Positions 53,270-64,000 of a stretch of DNA of 64,000 nucleotides are shown one piece after another. A program made the translations under genes and the position numbers. The first letter of the stretch is position 1, and each line of letters begins with the position of its first letter. The notes under the pieces are model-generated. The model was not told where the DNA came from. It saw only the letters and a list, made by a program, of their open reading frames with translations, and made no database searches. This DNA is from Isoetes taiwanensis (taxonomy: Eukaryota; Streptophyta; Lycopodiopsida; Isoetales; Isoetaceae): positions 28,696,262 through 28,760,261 of the forward strand of contig JAJEKV010000002.1 of the NCBI GenBank assembly GCA_021234155.1, given 5' to 3'.

Positions 53270-55799
53270 TTTACAAATTCAAACCTTCGTTTCTCTTGGG
53301 GTCACATTCATTACGGTGGGCAGTAAACGGGTTATGATTAGAATGAGTACGGTCTATATGAAGTGATGGGCGTCAAATAGGTTAGACTATAATTGGTGAA
53401 GGGTGGAAAAAAAAAGTCTGAAGGGTGCTAGTGCTGGGTGCTGGCCCACATTTATTTGATACCCACCAGCATACTTTTGCCCATCTGATGCTAGATGTTG
53501 CATAGAAATCATTGACATCATCAAAATATGCAAGAACCAAAATTATTTTGAGTCGCCTGATACAATGCACGATAGTTCATCAAAGCTTGCCGAAACGACG
53601 GACCTGCCACTTCGATGCTACACATAAACGAAACTAGTTGCAGATGATAAAAATAAAGACAAGACGACAAAAGAGTCCAGATGGGTGCAACAAAGTTCAA
53701 GGTGGGGGAACACTGAGCAAAAGAGTGAGAGGATAATAGTTACCATGTGAATGACAGGCACACTCCGCCAGGAGGTTGAAAAGATAAGATGCTAACACAT
53801 CAATATGTTTCTCATTGGGAGACCTTAGTGTGCATTATTTGCTAAATGAATATTTCAGGATACACATAGGAAATGTATATTTGACATAATGAAACTTTTG
53901 ATCTCTAGTAATAATAAGATATTTCACTTATGGATCTCGAAGGAACAGAAAAGATTTAGAGGAAGTGTATTTTTCTAAAGATTTAGAGGAAATGTACTTT
54001 TCTAAAATTTTGTTGCATATCTTATATGTGCCTAACGGTTTCGCTTGATAACACGGATAAATATGGAACAAATAAAGAGGGTTCCAATTATATAAACATG
54101 ATATATAGAATGGCATCGATCTGAGCATCGGATCGGCAGGCATTCTGGGAAGGGACGAGCTAGCTTTATAAGTGATTTCATTCTTGTGGCCGTTTATCAG
54201 CGTCTTCTTATAGAGGCATCTCTTTCTTGCCCATTGCTTCCGTACGTACTGATATGCCTTTATCCCAGGCTGATCTGTACAAGTCCTGCTTCTTTGCCCA
54301 CTCTCTTTCGGACATCATCATCATGGTTTTCTCTGCGCACTCCTTTGGATGGTATGTAGGTTCTACCCATGTCTCCCTGTGTTTATGATTGCTATTCCAG
54401 GCTTGTCATGTTTCTTTATGATTATATGAGTATGCATGCTTTTAGAGCACATATTTGGAGGTATGCATCAAGTTATCCGTGGGATCTAATTTATCTCAAT
54501 TGTTTTTTGGGTTGCCCCTAGGGGGGCAAACCCTTGTTTATGTGGGTTTGTGGCATATCCTAAGTATATGCTAGAATATACCTAGGATATGCTGATGACT
54601 GCTACAAACCCATTGTTGCCTGTAAATTGGCGGTCATCTGGGTTGTGGGTCGCTCACGTTTGAACTGCCTAACCGGCAAGATAGAACAGAGCATCGGGCT
54701 ATGGCAGCAGCAGGAAGGCCCACAAACAGAATGCCCTTGCCCTGTGGCATAGCCGCATTGCTTAGGGTTTAATCGGCTCAGGGTTTTATGGCACAGGGAG
54801 GTACTCGGCTCAGCAAATCGTTCTGTCTACTTTGGAAGTCGAATATTTGAGAGGTACATGGCTTTTCAAATCGTCTGATAAAAATCTCAAAGTCGAATAC
54901 CTATTTAGATTGTGCAAGCCAAATACATTGAAAAAGTTCTGTTCGCCATCTCTAAAGTCGCATTTCTTGTCGTAAATAGCTCGATTGATGGTTTTGTTCC
55001 CAGTCAGCTCCAATACAGGTATGATTTCTTCTTCCAGTTCTTATCTTATGATGTTCTTAATGCTTTTGGAGAGGTTTTTGGCAAGACTAGACTAGCTACG
55101 ATTCTCTTCACAAGCCTTATAGAAGATCCCAAGAAGAAACTGAAGAAGCAGAAGTAAAAGAAGAGGATTTTACAGCTCGTCTTGCCCGTATGTCTTTCCC
55201 GTGTTGCTTTTGGTTTTAAATTTGGACTATCGGTGGTGCAAAAGTTTGCTTCCAGGTTCTAACATGGCATTCAATTCCTTGTTCTGCTCTGTTCCCTGCT
55301 TCTCTTCCCTGCAGTAAATCCAATAACCACCATCACTTTTAATCCCCGCAGCAACAAATGAATGGATATCAAAGTTTGCTCCAAGATCTGTCTTGCAGTG
55401 CCACAAATAGATCATGTCAAGTTTTTTTTTGCTATCCTTGAGCGCATATGAGCCTTAATTTGAGTACGACTTAGGCTGCTCATGATTTTTGTGAAACTCA
55501 AGCTTTCCTCTTAACTCTTTAGAGGTTTGTGAAATATATTTGAAGGTATAATAGTCTTCTGCCACGTACTTATCTAGAAGCCTTGTGTTGGTCTGAGATC
55601 GGTTCCAGACATTTTGGATGACTTAGCTGTTCTATCCTTCTCTATAAAACAATGTTTGCAACTTTGGGAGCTCCATTGGACGTTTGTGACACTTTATTCA
55701 AGAGGTATATAGGCTTTTACCACGCTTTGTTTGTTTCAGCTTGCAACAGCAATGCATTTCTACCAATAATGTAATATTCTCTTACACATTCATTGTCCA
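53270..55799. other. Intergenic; imperfect hairpin near 54552-54590
   Basis: No gene recognised. At 54552-54590 CATATCCTAAGTATATG and AATATACCTAGGATATG form a 17-bp near-perfect stem with GCTAG between, flanked by GGGTTTGTGG and CTACAAACCC, so the whole (about 54545-54612) may be a small fold-back element. A duplicated AGATTTAGAGGAA(G/A)TGTA is at about 53952-53995. Confidence 0.45.
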
Positions 55800-56290
55800 A
55801 CAGGGATGTGATGGAGATCTTGCTGTTTTGCAATACTTTGATAAACACGTACATGAGATGTCACTCACTTGCACAGGCAAGGCAAGTCCTTAATGAGCTG
55901 CCAACCTGAGATGTTATAACTTGGGCAGCTTTACTTTCAGGATTATTTAAAATGGGTCACCACATGAAGCCTTGGAATGCTTGAACAGATGCAAATCGAT
56001 GGCATTCAACCAAATTCTGTCATATTTTTTTTGTATCATAAAAGCATGTTGTGATGTTGGAGCAATAGAGGGCAGTGCATACCTTGGTTGCTCAAAACAG
56101 CTTTAGAAGAGAGATTGCCAAATGCAGCGAAGCCCAAGATGTCTTTGATAGGAAATGAGGTTGTGGTTTTGATATTGTATCATGCAATGGAGTGCTATCT
56201 GGATACAACAATGTGCCTGACATGGATGCATTGAAATGCTGCAACCAATTCTGCCAACATGTATCTGTAGCTTAACAGTATGTGCCAACA
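55800..56290 (+). pseudogene. Pentatricopeptide repeat (PPR) protein fragment, second locus
   Basis: Plus frames give 'CNTLINTYMRCHSLAQARQV' and 'LNELPT' then a stop, 'DVITWAALLSGLFKMGHH', a frame change to 'EQMQIDGIQPNSVIF', another to 'CIIKACCDVGAIEG' and then 'EAQDVFDRNEVVVFDIVSCN' with 'GVLSGY'. These are consecutive PLS-class repeats in the correct order. There are at least four frameshifts or stops, so the copy is dead. The fragment ends about 475 bp before the amidase exons, with no sign that the two are connected. Confidence 0.8.
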
Positions 56291-56571
56291 TGTCACCTTC
56301 AGGTGGCAGATGAAAAAAAGAAAATGCTCTCATTGCTACAAAACTACTTGGGGTTCAATTCCATTTAAGAATCAGATAATCAATGAGGAAGCACGTGTTT
56401 ACAAGAGGTAGTCCCTGTTTCAAATGTACTATGCAATATCAAGCTTGGGAAAATGGTTGAGAAAATGGTGTATTTTTTGTGATAAGGTCAGTAGGCTTTC
56501 CCGTGCCATAAAGTGTTCTGATTGTTTCCTGGCCACACCCGCGGTCTGCTGCAAGGACTGGGATTACAGGT

Positions 56572-56690
56572 TTCCGTCCAACATTTGGAATGGTTGGACG
56601 TTCTTGGGTGATGAGTGTGTCAAACAGTCTGGGTCCAACATTTGGAAAGGTTGGACATTCTTGGGTGATGAGTGTGTCAAACAGTCTGGT
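56572..56690. repeat. 57-bp tandem duplication
   Basis: The unit TCCAACATTTGGAA...CAAACAGTCTGGG occurs twice in tandem with three differences, in frame. It encodes 'SNIWNGWTFLGDECVKQSG'. It lies directly upstream of the amidase exons but has no amidase similarity. Confidence 0.85.
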
Positions 56691-56764
56691 TCATTGCAAG
56701 GATTTTCTGAAAAGATTGCTTATATTCTTTTACGCATATTTATGCATGTCATTGCATTATGCAG

Positions 56765-57707
56765 GATAAATTAGGCTCTTTTTGTAGAAGTGCCGCAGAC
56801 TGTGCCATAATATTTGATGTAATACGAGGTAGAGACCCAACTGATTTGTCCTCCAAGGATATTAACTTGAAAGATCCTTCTTCAATTGACATAACAAAGC
56901 TTACTGTTGGCTATTCAGATGTTGCAGACATGGAGGTGAGCAGGGAGTACACATTTATATGTTTGGTTTATGCCTTTGTCTAATGAAATTGTGTTTACTC
57001 AGGTCGTCCACATACTTGAATCTAAAGGAGTCAAAATGGTGTCTTTTAATCTGAACTGCACAGTAAAATGTGCTCAATATATCGTCAACACCATTGTGGA
57101 TGTAGACATGCTGAGTCATTTTGACCATTGGCAACGTGCTGGATTAGATGATGAGTGTGAGGCACAGGATTTCTGGCCCATAGTGTTGCGACAAGCAAGG
57201 CTCATTTCTGTGATGGATAATATGCAGGTCCATGAATTTATTCGTTGCACCATTGTATTTATTTTGGCTAGTCATTTTCTGTTTGGACTAGGCACAAAGA
57301 GCCCGAGGAGTGTTAATAGAGGAGGTTTTAAGGAGCATGAAGCTTATTGATGCCTTTGTTGTGGGGGCAACTGATTGGGAAAAGATATACGTGGGGAATC
57401 TTGTTGGAATGCCACTCGTTGTCATACCAACAGGCCTGAAGAACATAACCAATCCTCCTGCTGGAGGTACTTTGCGAAGGACAACCGTTGCAACACCTTA
57501 TGGTGATTCAGAGGTGGCCTCTGAAGTTGTATTCTAGGTGTGATTCCCTGCTGATGTTGTCTATCATCCTTATTGCAGGTCCTTGCATTGGCTATGACAT
57601 ATCAAAGCGCTACTGATCACCACTTGCAACATCCACCGATAAACAATTTGACACCCAATGACAATATTCCACTGCAAAGTTGCCATTCTGGTCACATGAA
57701 CATGTAG
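56765..57707 (+). CDS. Amidase, C-terminal part (four exons)
   Basis: Plant amidases of this group belong to the amidase-signature family (Ser-cisSer-Lys triad). Exon A (56765-56935) begins 'DKLGSFCRSAADCAIIFDV', exon B (57003-57227) 'VVHILESKGVKMVSFNL', exon C (57292-57513) 'AQRARGVLIEEVLRS' to 'NLVGMPLVVIPTGLKNI', exon D (57579-57707) 'VLALAMTYQSATDHH'. All three introns are GT-AG and phase 0, and all frames are open, 248 residues in all. The family continues upstream with the GGSSxGSA region holding the nucleophile; I find no trace of it in the preceding 2.5 kb. So this is either a truncated copy or a gene whose first exons lie far away. The exon structure argues against a retrocopy. Confidence 0.8.
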
Positions 57708-58278
57708 AATGAGTTGCGCATGTTGCAAAAAGGTCCACAAAACTTACTATTTGTAAATTACTCTTGAGCAAGCATTACTCGTAACGAAAAGGACCAAATA
57801 ACCTAGCAACTTAATAACGAGCTGCTTCAATATTTAATATATATACTCCGATGTTTATAATCCGATCTTTAATTTCTTTCGCGAGGAGTAAGTTCACAAG
57901 ACAAAATAATTCAAACCTGTTGTTGGTCCTCACTTTTTCTATGTTTCTACTTTAGATCTAGTGACCAACCTTGATCTTCATGAAGAATACATGAACTTTT
58001 AGAAAGTTTGTCGAAAGAGCAAAAATGCTCAAAAGTTAACTAACCAAGAGAAAATTTTGAAAGATGTTGTGTATAACCTCCTAAGAGTAATCAAATAGGA
58101 GTTGCTACTAGCTCCTCATAGGGACAAGCAATATGTAGAGGAGTTAAAAGGAGCCAAGGGCATTGAGGAGGAAGCTAGAGGGGCTGTTGTTTGCTATAGA
58201 ACCAAATAGTACACTGTGCCAGACTAAGTGCTTTTTTAGAATGGCAAGGGCCAGACCAGCAGAAATAGTATCACATCA
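57708..58278. other. Between amidase and cytochrome b561 remnant
   Basis: AT-rich; includes the amidase 3' flank. No gene recognised. Confidence 0.45.
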
Positions 58279-58987
58279 ATGAAGGATAACCGCCAAAATA
58301 CACTTGTTGATCTGAAGAGTATCAGAGCATTTGTTAACAAGAGCTTCCAAGCTCAATTCAAAGAAGACTCTCTTTTGTCCTCGTACCAATCTCAAATCTC
58401 TAAGCAGTGGTCAACAGGAAGTTATATATTTGAATACCAACTTACAAGTAGTCAAAACTCAGCCACAGCTCCACATCCATCAAATAGCAGTGTGTTCACA
58501 GTGTTGGATCCTCTTGTAGAAATCGATGGAAAAAATATGAAATTCTATGCTAAGTTAGGTTTCAACAACGCTCCTGGCAAGCTGTACCATTTATGGAATA
58601 GAGGTAGCACAGTAAATGGTGATGCTCTAGCACAACATTCTCTTTCTGAACAAGATAGCTATGGAACCGTAGATGTTTCCTAGGAAGCATCTTAAAAATA
58701 CTTATGGATTTTTAGCCACAGTTTCTTGGGGGATTCTTCTCATCCTTGGAGCTATGTGTGCCACATATCTCCGTCCATTCAAAAGGTTTGATCCTGCTTA
58801 GTTTTACCTCCATATCCTTTTTCAAGCTTCTGGTTATGTTCTAGGAATCAATGCTTGGGGTATAAGGCTTTATTTAGGGCATAAATCTGTTGGTCATGAA
58901 TACCACTCACATAGATATATTGGCATCACAATTATTATCTTTGCAACTCTCCAAGTTTTGGCCATGTTTCTGGGACACATGTGAAAA
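58279..58987 (+). pseudogene. Cytochrome b561 with DOMON domain, broken
   Basis: These plant plasma-membrane proteins carry an N-terminal DOMON haem domain and a C-terminal b561 core that moves electrons from ascorbate. The first frame (58279-58683) has 'STGSYIFEYQLTSSQNSA' and 'LYHLWNRGSTVNGDALAQHS', the end of the DOMON domain. A frame change at about 58675 leads to the b561 part: 'YGFLATVSWGILLILGAMC', 'TYLRPFKRFDPA' then a TAG where the family has Trp, then 'FYLHILFQASGYVLGINAWG' and 'HSHRYIGITIIIFATLQVLA'. Haem-ligand-type His residues of the b561 core are retained (FYLH, HRYIG). It ends at a TGA in transmembrane segment five. No introns are seen. The signal peptide is missing. Confidence 0.85.
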
Positions 58988-61900
58988 GGACTTGCATGCT
59001 ACTTTGGTCCAAGAATATTGATCCCGTATGTTGTAATCTTTGGATTTTGATTCCACTCAAAACGAACAACACCCAGCACAAAAGAATGAAACAGAACCCA
59101 TGAAAACACAGGGCCACCGAAGGGCAACCCCTCGTGCGCAGCACCTTGTTTTATTAATGGCGCATTCTTTCCTGTGGGTTTTGCAAGCTTGTGGGTTATG
59201 GGTGCTAGCATAATTTCTTCTTGCTCCTTGTTTCATGGATTTTACTTTGGTGCTTGTGAATAAGATTGGTGGTATACAGTTTGGTATTAAATGTGCCAGA
59301 TTTGATTGTCTTTGAACTTTGAAATAGTCTTTGAATTGCCATACTTAATTAATTTTGAATAATATTTGTTTTCATGGAATGAACCCTTTTTGGATCAGAT
59401 TCCTTCATTTTTCTGGTTTTAGATTGGATTATTTCATTTTCCCTGGTTTTGTTAGTTCTAACCCAGTTCTGGAATCCTAACATCTTTTGCATGGAGCGAA
59501 TTCCTTTTGGATCAGACATTCCTGGCTTTTTAGTTCTAATCCAATTCTGCCGCATCAGTCAGTTCCTTTTCTTACCTTTTGTCGCCCATATCATCCTCAC
59601 TGGCCTTGCCACAGCACATTCAACATCCTTCTTTGTTGGAATTAACTCATGCTTACTCACACTTGCATTGCTTAAAGGGATCTACTAGATTGAATTTCCA
59701 TACAATGGTTTGATTGGATTTTTATGCAACCACCAGCAGGTAGTGAGGTCAAGGTCCCATGTGGTGGGTTGAAAAAAAGAGAAGGCAATACAAATAATCC
59801 TACCATAATTCCAACTAAATATTTTCAAGGTACTGTACTATTTGAAGCATTTGATGTATGGCTTCTTGATCACTTGTATCAATATCCGTTTTGTAAGAGG
59901 CACCACATGAAAGGCTTCATATTGTTGTGGATTACAAACCTGCAATAGATGACACTATCATGCTTAAATCATCATCATCTAAAGCCAAATATCAATATCC
60001 TCTTTGGCAATCTTATTGCAAGACATGAGAACAATACTGACAAAAGCACCATAACAGCAAAGGATATTGTCCACTTATTTAGAACTTCAATCATATTATT
60101 CATTATAAAGGATATTAAAAGAGACATTATTCCCCTCTGTTCGAGCAGCTCCCTGCAATTCTAGCGTTGCAAGCTTAAGAAAAGCTGCACCATTCTAAGG
60201 CATACTTACAATTTGAAAGATTTGAAAGATGTGCAGTACCGATGTGGATAATGATACGGATGGTAGGTTGTGGGAAATATAGTTATAAAAGAAGTGCCTT
60301 AAATTCTGGACAAAAGAGGACAAAAACTCACTAGCTAGACCTACTTGAAATATCTTGCCTTGAGATTCTATAACACACCGACTATTATGATTGTATGTAG
60401 CAAAGTTAAATTTGCTCACATTTCTTGGAAAAGCACCTAACACGATTACTGCAATCCTTTCCCTACTAGGGAGATAAGTTGCATGGCCTCTGGAACTAAA
60501 AGATTAGGCACTTGCTGGGGATATACTGCACCATAACTTGATGCTCTGCTCCTCGTCCAAGAAGGCAATTTTTAGGCGCCAGGAGGGCGATTGCGCTATT
60601 TCAAAACATATAGACTAAGTGTTTTATGTGACTATAAAGATGAAAGAACATATGTGACCTTAAAAATGGGCGCCTATTAGAAAGAGACTGCTCTATCAAC
60701 TGACAATTGAATTGGTCCATGCAAGCCAGAACTAAACAACATTGAATTAGATTGTATTCTACCATTGTATCATCATTTAGGCCATCTCTGCGCCAAATTC
60801 AAGCACATCAAACTTAAGGGATAATTAGTCACACTAATTAAACCCATCTAGAGAGGAACGAAGGCAACCAAGATTTCAGAAGCATGTTATATGACCCAGA
60901 ACACATTCAGTTCAAAACATTATATACCATTGCCAAAACATATCTTCTGTCATTTCGAACTGCATGGCGGACAATTCCTGGTGTACCCAGTACCACTGGA
61001 GCCGGCTCTGTGCATAATATCGACCCGCATTCATCATAAGAACAAGAATAAAAGCAATACTATTGCAATGGCAAACAAATTCAAACAATGTATAATGAGC
61101 TCAGTACAAAAGATGACTAAATAAGAATGCCAAGAAGGAAACTATACTCACAGGTGCAGAACCATCCACCCATCCATGCTCTTGCCATACAAAAGGCAGG
61201 GATCCAGCAATATAACTATTAGCCTTCTATATTATTTTCGCCAACATTCATCCCCGACTTGACCATTTATGTACTTATGAGTTGGAGTTGGGTTGTGGAA
61301 CTTCTAGCTATGGCGAATGACAGATTTTCCCGGCCATTCTGTACATGGCATGTATATTTTGCGCCCTAGGCATTACTCCTGTAGGATTTGATCTGGCAGA
61401 AACCAAAAGCATCCAAATTGCGTGTTTGGAATTTGGCACCTCCGCCGGTGCCATAGTCCTATATCCTTCTCTGAATCTAGCTTTCGCTTCCACCTCTCCA
61501 CCAAGAAATGGAGATTACAGGGGTGGCCACATGCAATATTTGCTGCCTCCACCTCCGTATCTCAATTTCATACGAGAGCGGATACCAGAGAGGTGAAGAG
61601 TGGCAGAATAAAGGGGGAAGAGCTTCAGAAGAGAGGGGAACCAGCAGATTGCACTAATTTTTGTGGATGCTCCCCTGCAAGAATGGAAGATTGAAAACTG
61701 GCCTCCGACTTCAAGATGGAGGCCTCCACTTCCGTTTTTGCCTCAAAATCTGCCGTTGAAGGCAGAAAAATGATCATGTGGCCACCCCTTACGTCTCCAC
61801 CTCCCACCCGACTCCCATAAATCGACACCGTCTAACCGTCACTGGAATCCCAAAAAACCACAGCAATATTCTAAATACCCGTCGCAGGGCGAGGCCCTCT

Positions 61901-62047
61901 ATCGTCACTCCCTATACCCCAAAGTTATAGTCCAAGATACCCCAAAGGTTATGCTCCAAGATATGCGTGAGACACCTATGAAAAGTCCACGACATTAGCC
62001 GATGTGGAGAGCAGAAGGGGCGAAAGCACAACACAAAGCTTTTAGCT
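58988..62047. other. Intergenic, no recognised gene
   Basis: Around 59365-59545 two diverged copies of a unit with 'CCTTTTTGGATCAGA' and 'TTAGTTCTAA(C/T)CCA' occur. About 61500-61550 and 61770-61800 share GGGGTGGCCACATG in opposite orientations, part of a longer diverged inverted repeat. No protein domain is recognised. The last 130 bp probably hold the promoter and 5' UTR of the next gene. Confidence 0.5.
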
Positions 62048-63929
62048 ATGGCAGGGCTGCTTGCCTGGGCCGCAGATGTGGTCGCCGGAGTTGGAGATGG
62101 AGCTAATGGGGAGTCCCCGGTTGTGCCCACCTTTAGCCCGCAGCAATTGGAAGAAATGGCTGCCCTTTCTAGTAAAAGGGCAGCCCTTCAGCAGAGTTTA
62201 CGTCAATTGCGCCAACGCTTGCCGCACCCCCACATTGCCCAGCGCCTGCCTCATCTTCATGCCGATTCTGTTGCTTCCCAGTCAGCTCTGGCTATGGAGC
62301 TTCATGCCCATTCAGCAACTCGGATCCAGGTGCTTACTTTTACCTTATTATGTTGAATTAATTATGCCAAAGAAAAGTGGTTCATTCCATTCATTTGGGC
62401 AGGAATTTGTTGAGTTCTATACTTTGTATTACAGCTACAAATGAGGGAATCCTCATTACGTGCTGAGAATATAGCTTATGGAAAAGCTCTTGCAGCGAGG
62501 CAGCAGGAAGCTGAAGAGAGAGCCCAGGAAGTGCAGCATCTTGAGGCTGAGCTACAGGTAAAAATGATGTCTCTCCATGGATATGATGAATGGGATTTGA
62601 AGTTTGTGATCTGTATAAATTATTTTCCGTACCATGTCTCAGCATAGTGTCTTGAAGGTTGATTATGGCTTTTCAGAATGACTAACGTGCACCTTAAAAT
62701 TCTAAAATGAATTTTTTTATGAATTTAAGACACCAAGATGTCATCTCACGCGTTGGAAGCATTCTGCAGATGAAAGGGAGCACTTAGATTAGAAGTTCAC
62801 ACGATAAAGTTACCAGTGCCTTACTACATCTCTTCTTACTCCAAGTCATCTGTGTATATAGTCCACTGATATTGGAAAATATTTGTAGTAGTGGGGCGAT
62901 CGACTGTACTCTCTGCAGCAATAATGGAACGTGGTTGCCGCTCTACTCTATCTTATATATGGTTTTTTTTGCAGGAGCTTGCGGTCTTGGAGAATAACTT
63001 GAATCAACAACTGGAGAATCTTATGGACGAGGAAAGATCTAAGAAAGTGGTTGAAATGCACATGCACCAAGAGCCATTTCTTATCTCTTCAGAGAACATA
63101 AGGTCAGAAGAGCATGCGGAAGCCCAAGAACAAGAGGTTCAAATGTTACAAACTGAGCTTGTTAGTATCTTTCTGTGCATTATACCCTGTTGTATGCATA
63201 TTTTGTTAATAGTCAAACCATGTAATGCTGTGGTTCAGGAAACTTGGCAAGCTAAAGTTGCTGACCTGCAGAAGGAGCTCATGACTGCAGAACAGAACTC
63301 TGCACGATGGCCTTCATCTGGTGATTAGACAATTTTTGGTCCACGTTTCCTCTGCAAAGTTTGCAAATTTATGACATGTTAATAAATTTTCATGTTTAGC
63401 TCAACGAGAAAAAGAGCTGGAGCGTCGTCTAAGGAGTTTGACAGAGCAGTTAATGGCTAAACAGGTAATAATAGAATGCAAATACTGAGGTTGCATATAA
63501 AGTTGAGAGTTGGTTATTGTTGCACTTCTTATTTTGCTCTTATTTTGTTTCTATCCGACTTTATCGGTTTCCTTTGTCCAGACACAAGCTGAGTCATTAG
63601 CTCGCGAACGGAATGATTTAGAACTTCGCGTGGAACAGGCTAGTGAAGCACGTCGGCATCTTTCAATGGGCATTTCAGATTTTAGTTCAAAACGAAACAA
63701 AATTGGTCAAGTCCGAGCACCTTCAAGCAGCTCGGTTTCCATGCTTCCATCTACTTCTCTGGCTCCTAAACAACGACCTGGGAAGCTTTCTACAAACAGT
63801 TTGGGTTCTAAATTAGGAAGTCAATCAAGAAAAATCTTGTGGAGATCTTCTATAGTTGCTTATGTTGTTGGCTTGCATGTGGTTGCCTTCATCATTCTTT
63901 CATCTCGTAGAATTGGTGGACTGCATTGA
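62048..63929 (+). CDS. Tail-anchored coiled-coil protein, plant-specific, six exons
   Basis: Exons 62048-62329, 62435-62557, 62975-63160, 63239-63320, 63400-63464 and 63582-63929 join in frame through GT-AG introns into 361 residues. The start 'MAGLLAWAADVVAGVGDG' is highly characteristic of a conserved plant family, followed by 'QRLPHLHADSVASQSALAM' and 'ELHAHSATRIQLQMRESSLR', the best-conserved part. A long coiled coil follows (roughly residues 95-270), with a Gln/Glu-rich run from 'EEERAQEVQHLEAELQ' on. The end has a hydrophobic segment 'SSIVAYVVGLHVVAFIIL' followed by a basic tail ('SSRRIGGLH'), as in a tail-anchored membrane protein of the golgin/CASP sort. I know the family as one of unknown function and cannot name it. 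No frameshift or stop is seen. Confidence 0.75.
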
Positions 63930-64000
63930 TGGACTGCATTGACGATTCGGAGTCATTACCAAACTTATGTTAAGTCAGCAGAACTATAAAGAAAGGGTTC

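Noticed and set aside
62048-63929. Golgin-84 homologue
   Set aside because: The C-terminal anchor and coiled coil fit, but the N-terminus and length (361 residues) match another conserved plant family better.

Overview
The window looks like nuclear DNA from a land plant with a large, repeat-rich genome. The signs are plant-type split genes with GT-AG introns, chromoviruses of the Ty3/gypsy superfamily, a MULE fragment, Helitron-like termini, a tRNA-derived SINE, PPR gene remnants, and plant-specific proteins (a SERRATE remnant, a cytochrome b561/DOMON remnant). The low gene density and the many decayed elements would suit a fern or another plant with a big genome, but the sequence alone does not fix the lineage.

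Only two genes look intact: a mitochondrial ribosomal protein L23 gene (7553-8198, two exons) and a small tail-anchored coiled-coil protein gene (62048-63929, six exons). A third gene, the C-terminal half of a plant amidase (56765-57707, four clean exons), lacks its catalytic half. Broken host-gene copies are SERRATE (6035-6600, minus), two PPR fragments (15240-15535 and 55800-56290) and a cytochrome b561/DOMON gene (58279-58987).

Layout. 1-1480: 3' end of a chromovirus with its LTR. 2977-3206: a SINE. 3720-4085: a MULE transposase tail. 8787-14242: a minus-strand chromovirus that has lost most of its protease/RT region and carries an inverted copy of its own 3' end, with a perfect fold-back hairpin at a breakpoint inside the gag zinc knuckle. 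17322-19373: an element with 280-bp inverted arms around an unknown coding segment. 23557-25469: a probable Helitron. 30225-30675: a fold-back element. 31855-32325 and 47200-47932: two copies of a LINE 3' end.

The most unusual part is 32.4-53 kb. It is dense with decayed, mostly unrecognised coding segments: a ParB-like domain protein, an acidic/NLS protein, a WP-domain protein followed by a histone-H3-like tail and alpha-N motif, a multi-segment transposase-like protein, a D/D/D-type nuclease-like protein, an FCP1-like phosphatase and a coiled-coil protein. In 37.4-42.5 kb the coding segments are separated by three arrays of one 26-bp palindrome (11-bp arms, 4-nt centre) at a spacing of about 57-59 bp, some 16 copies in all. 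I read this as the remains of one or more large DNA transposons with palindromic protein-binding arrays; that reading is inference.
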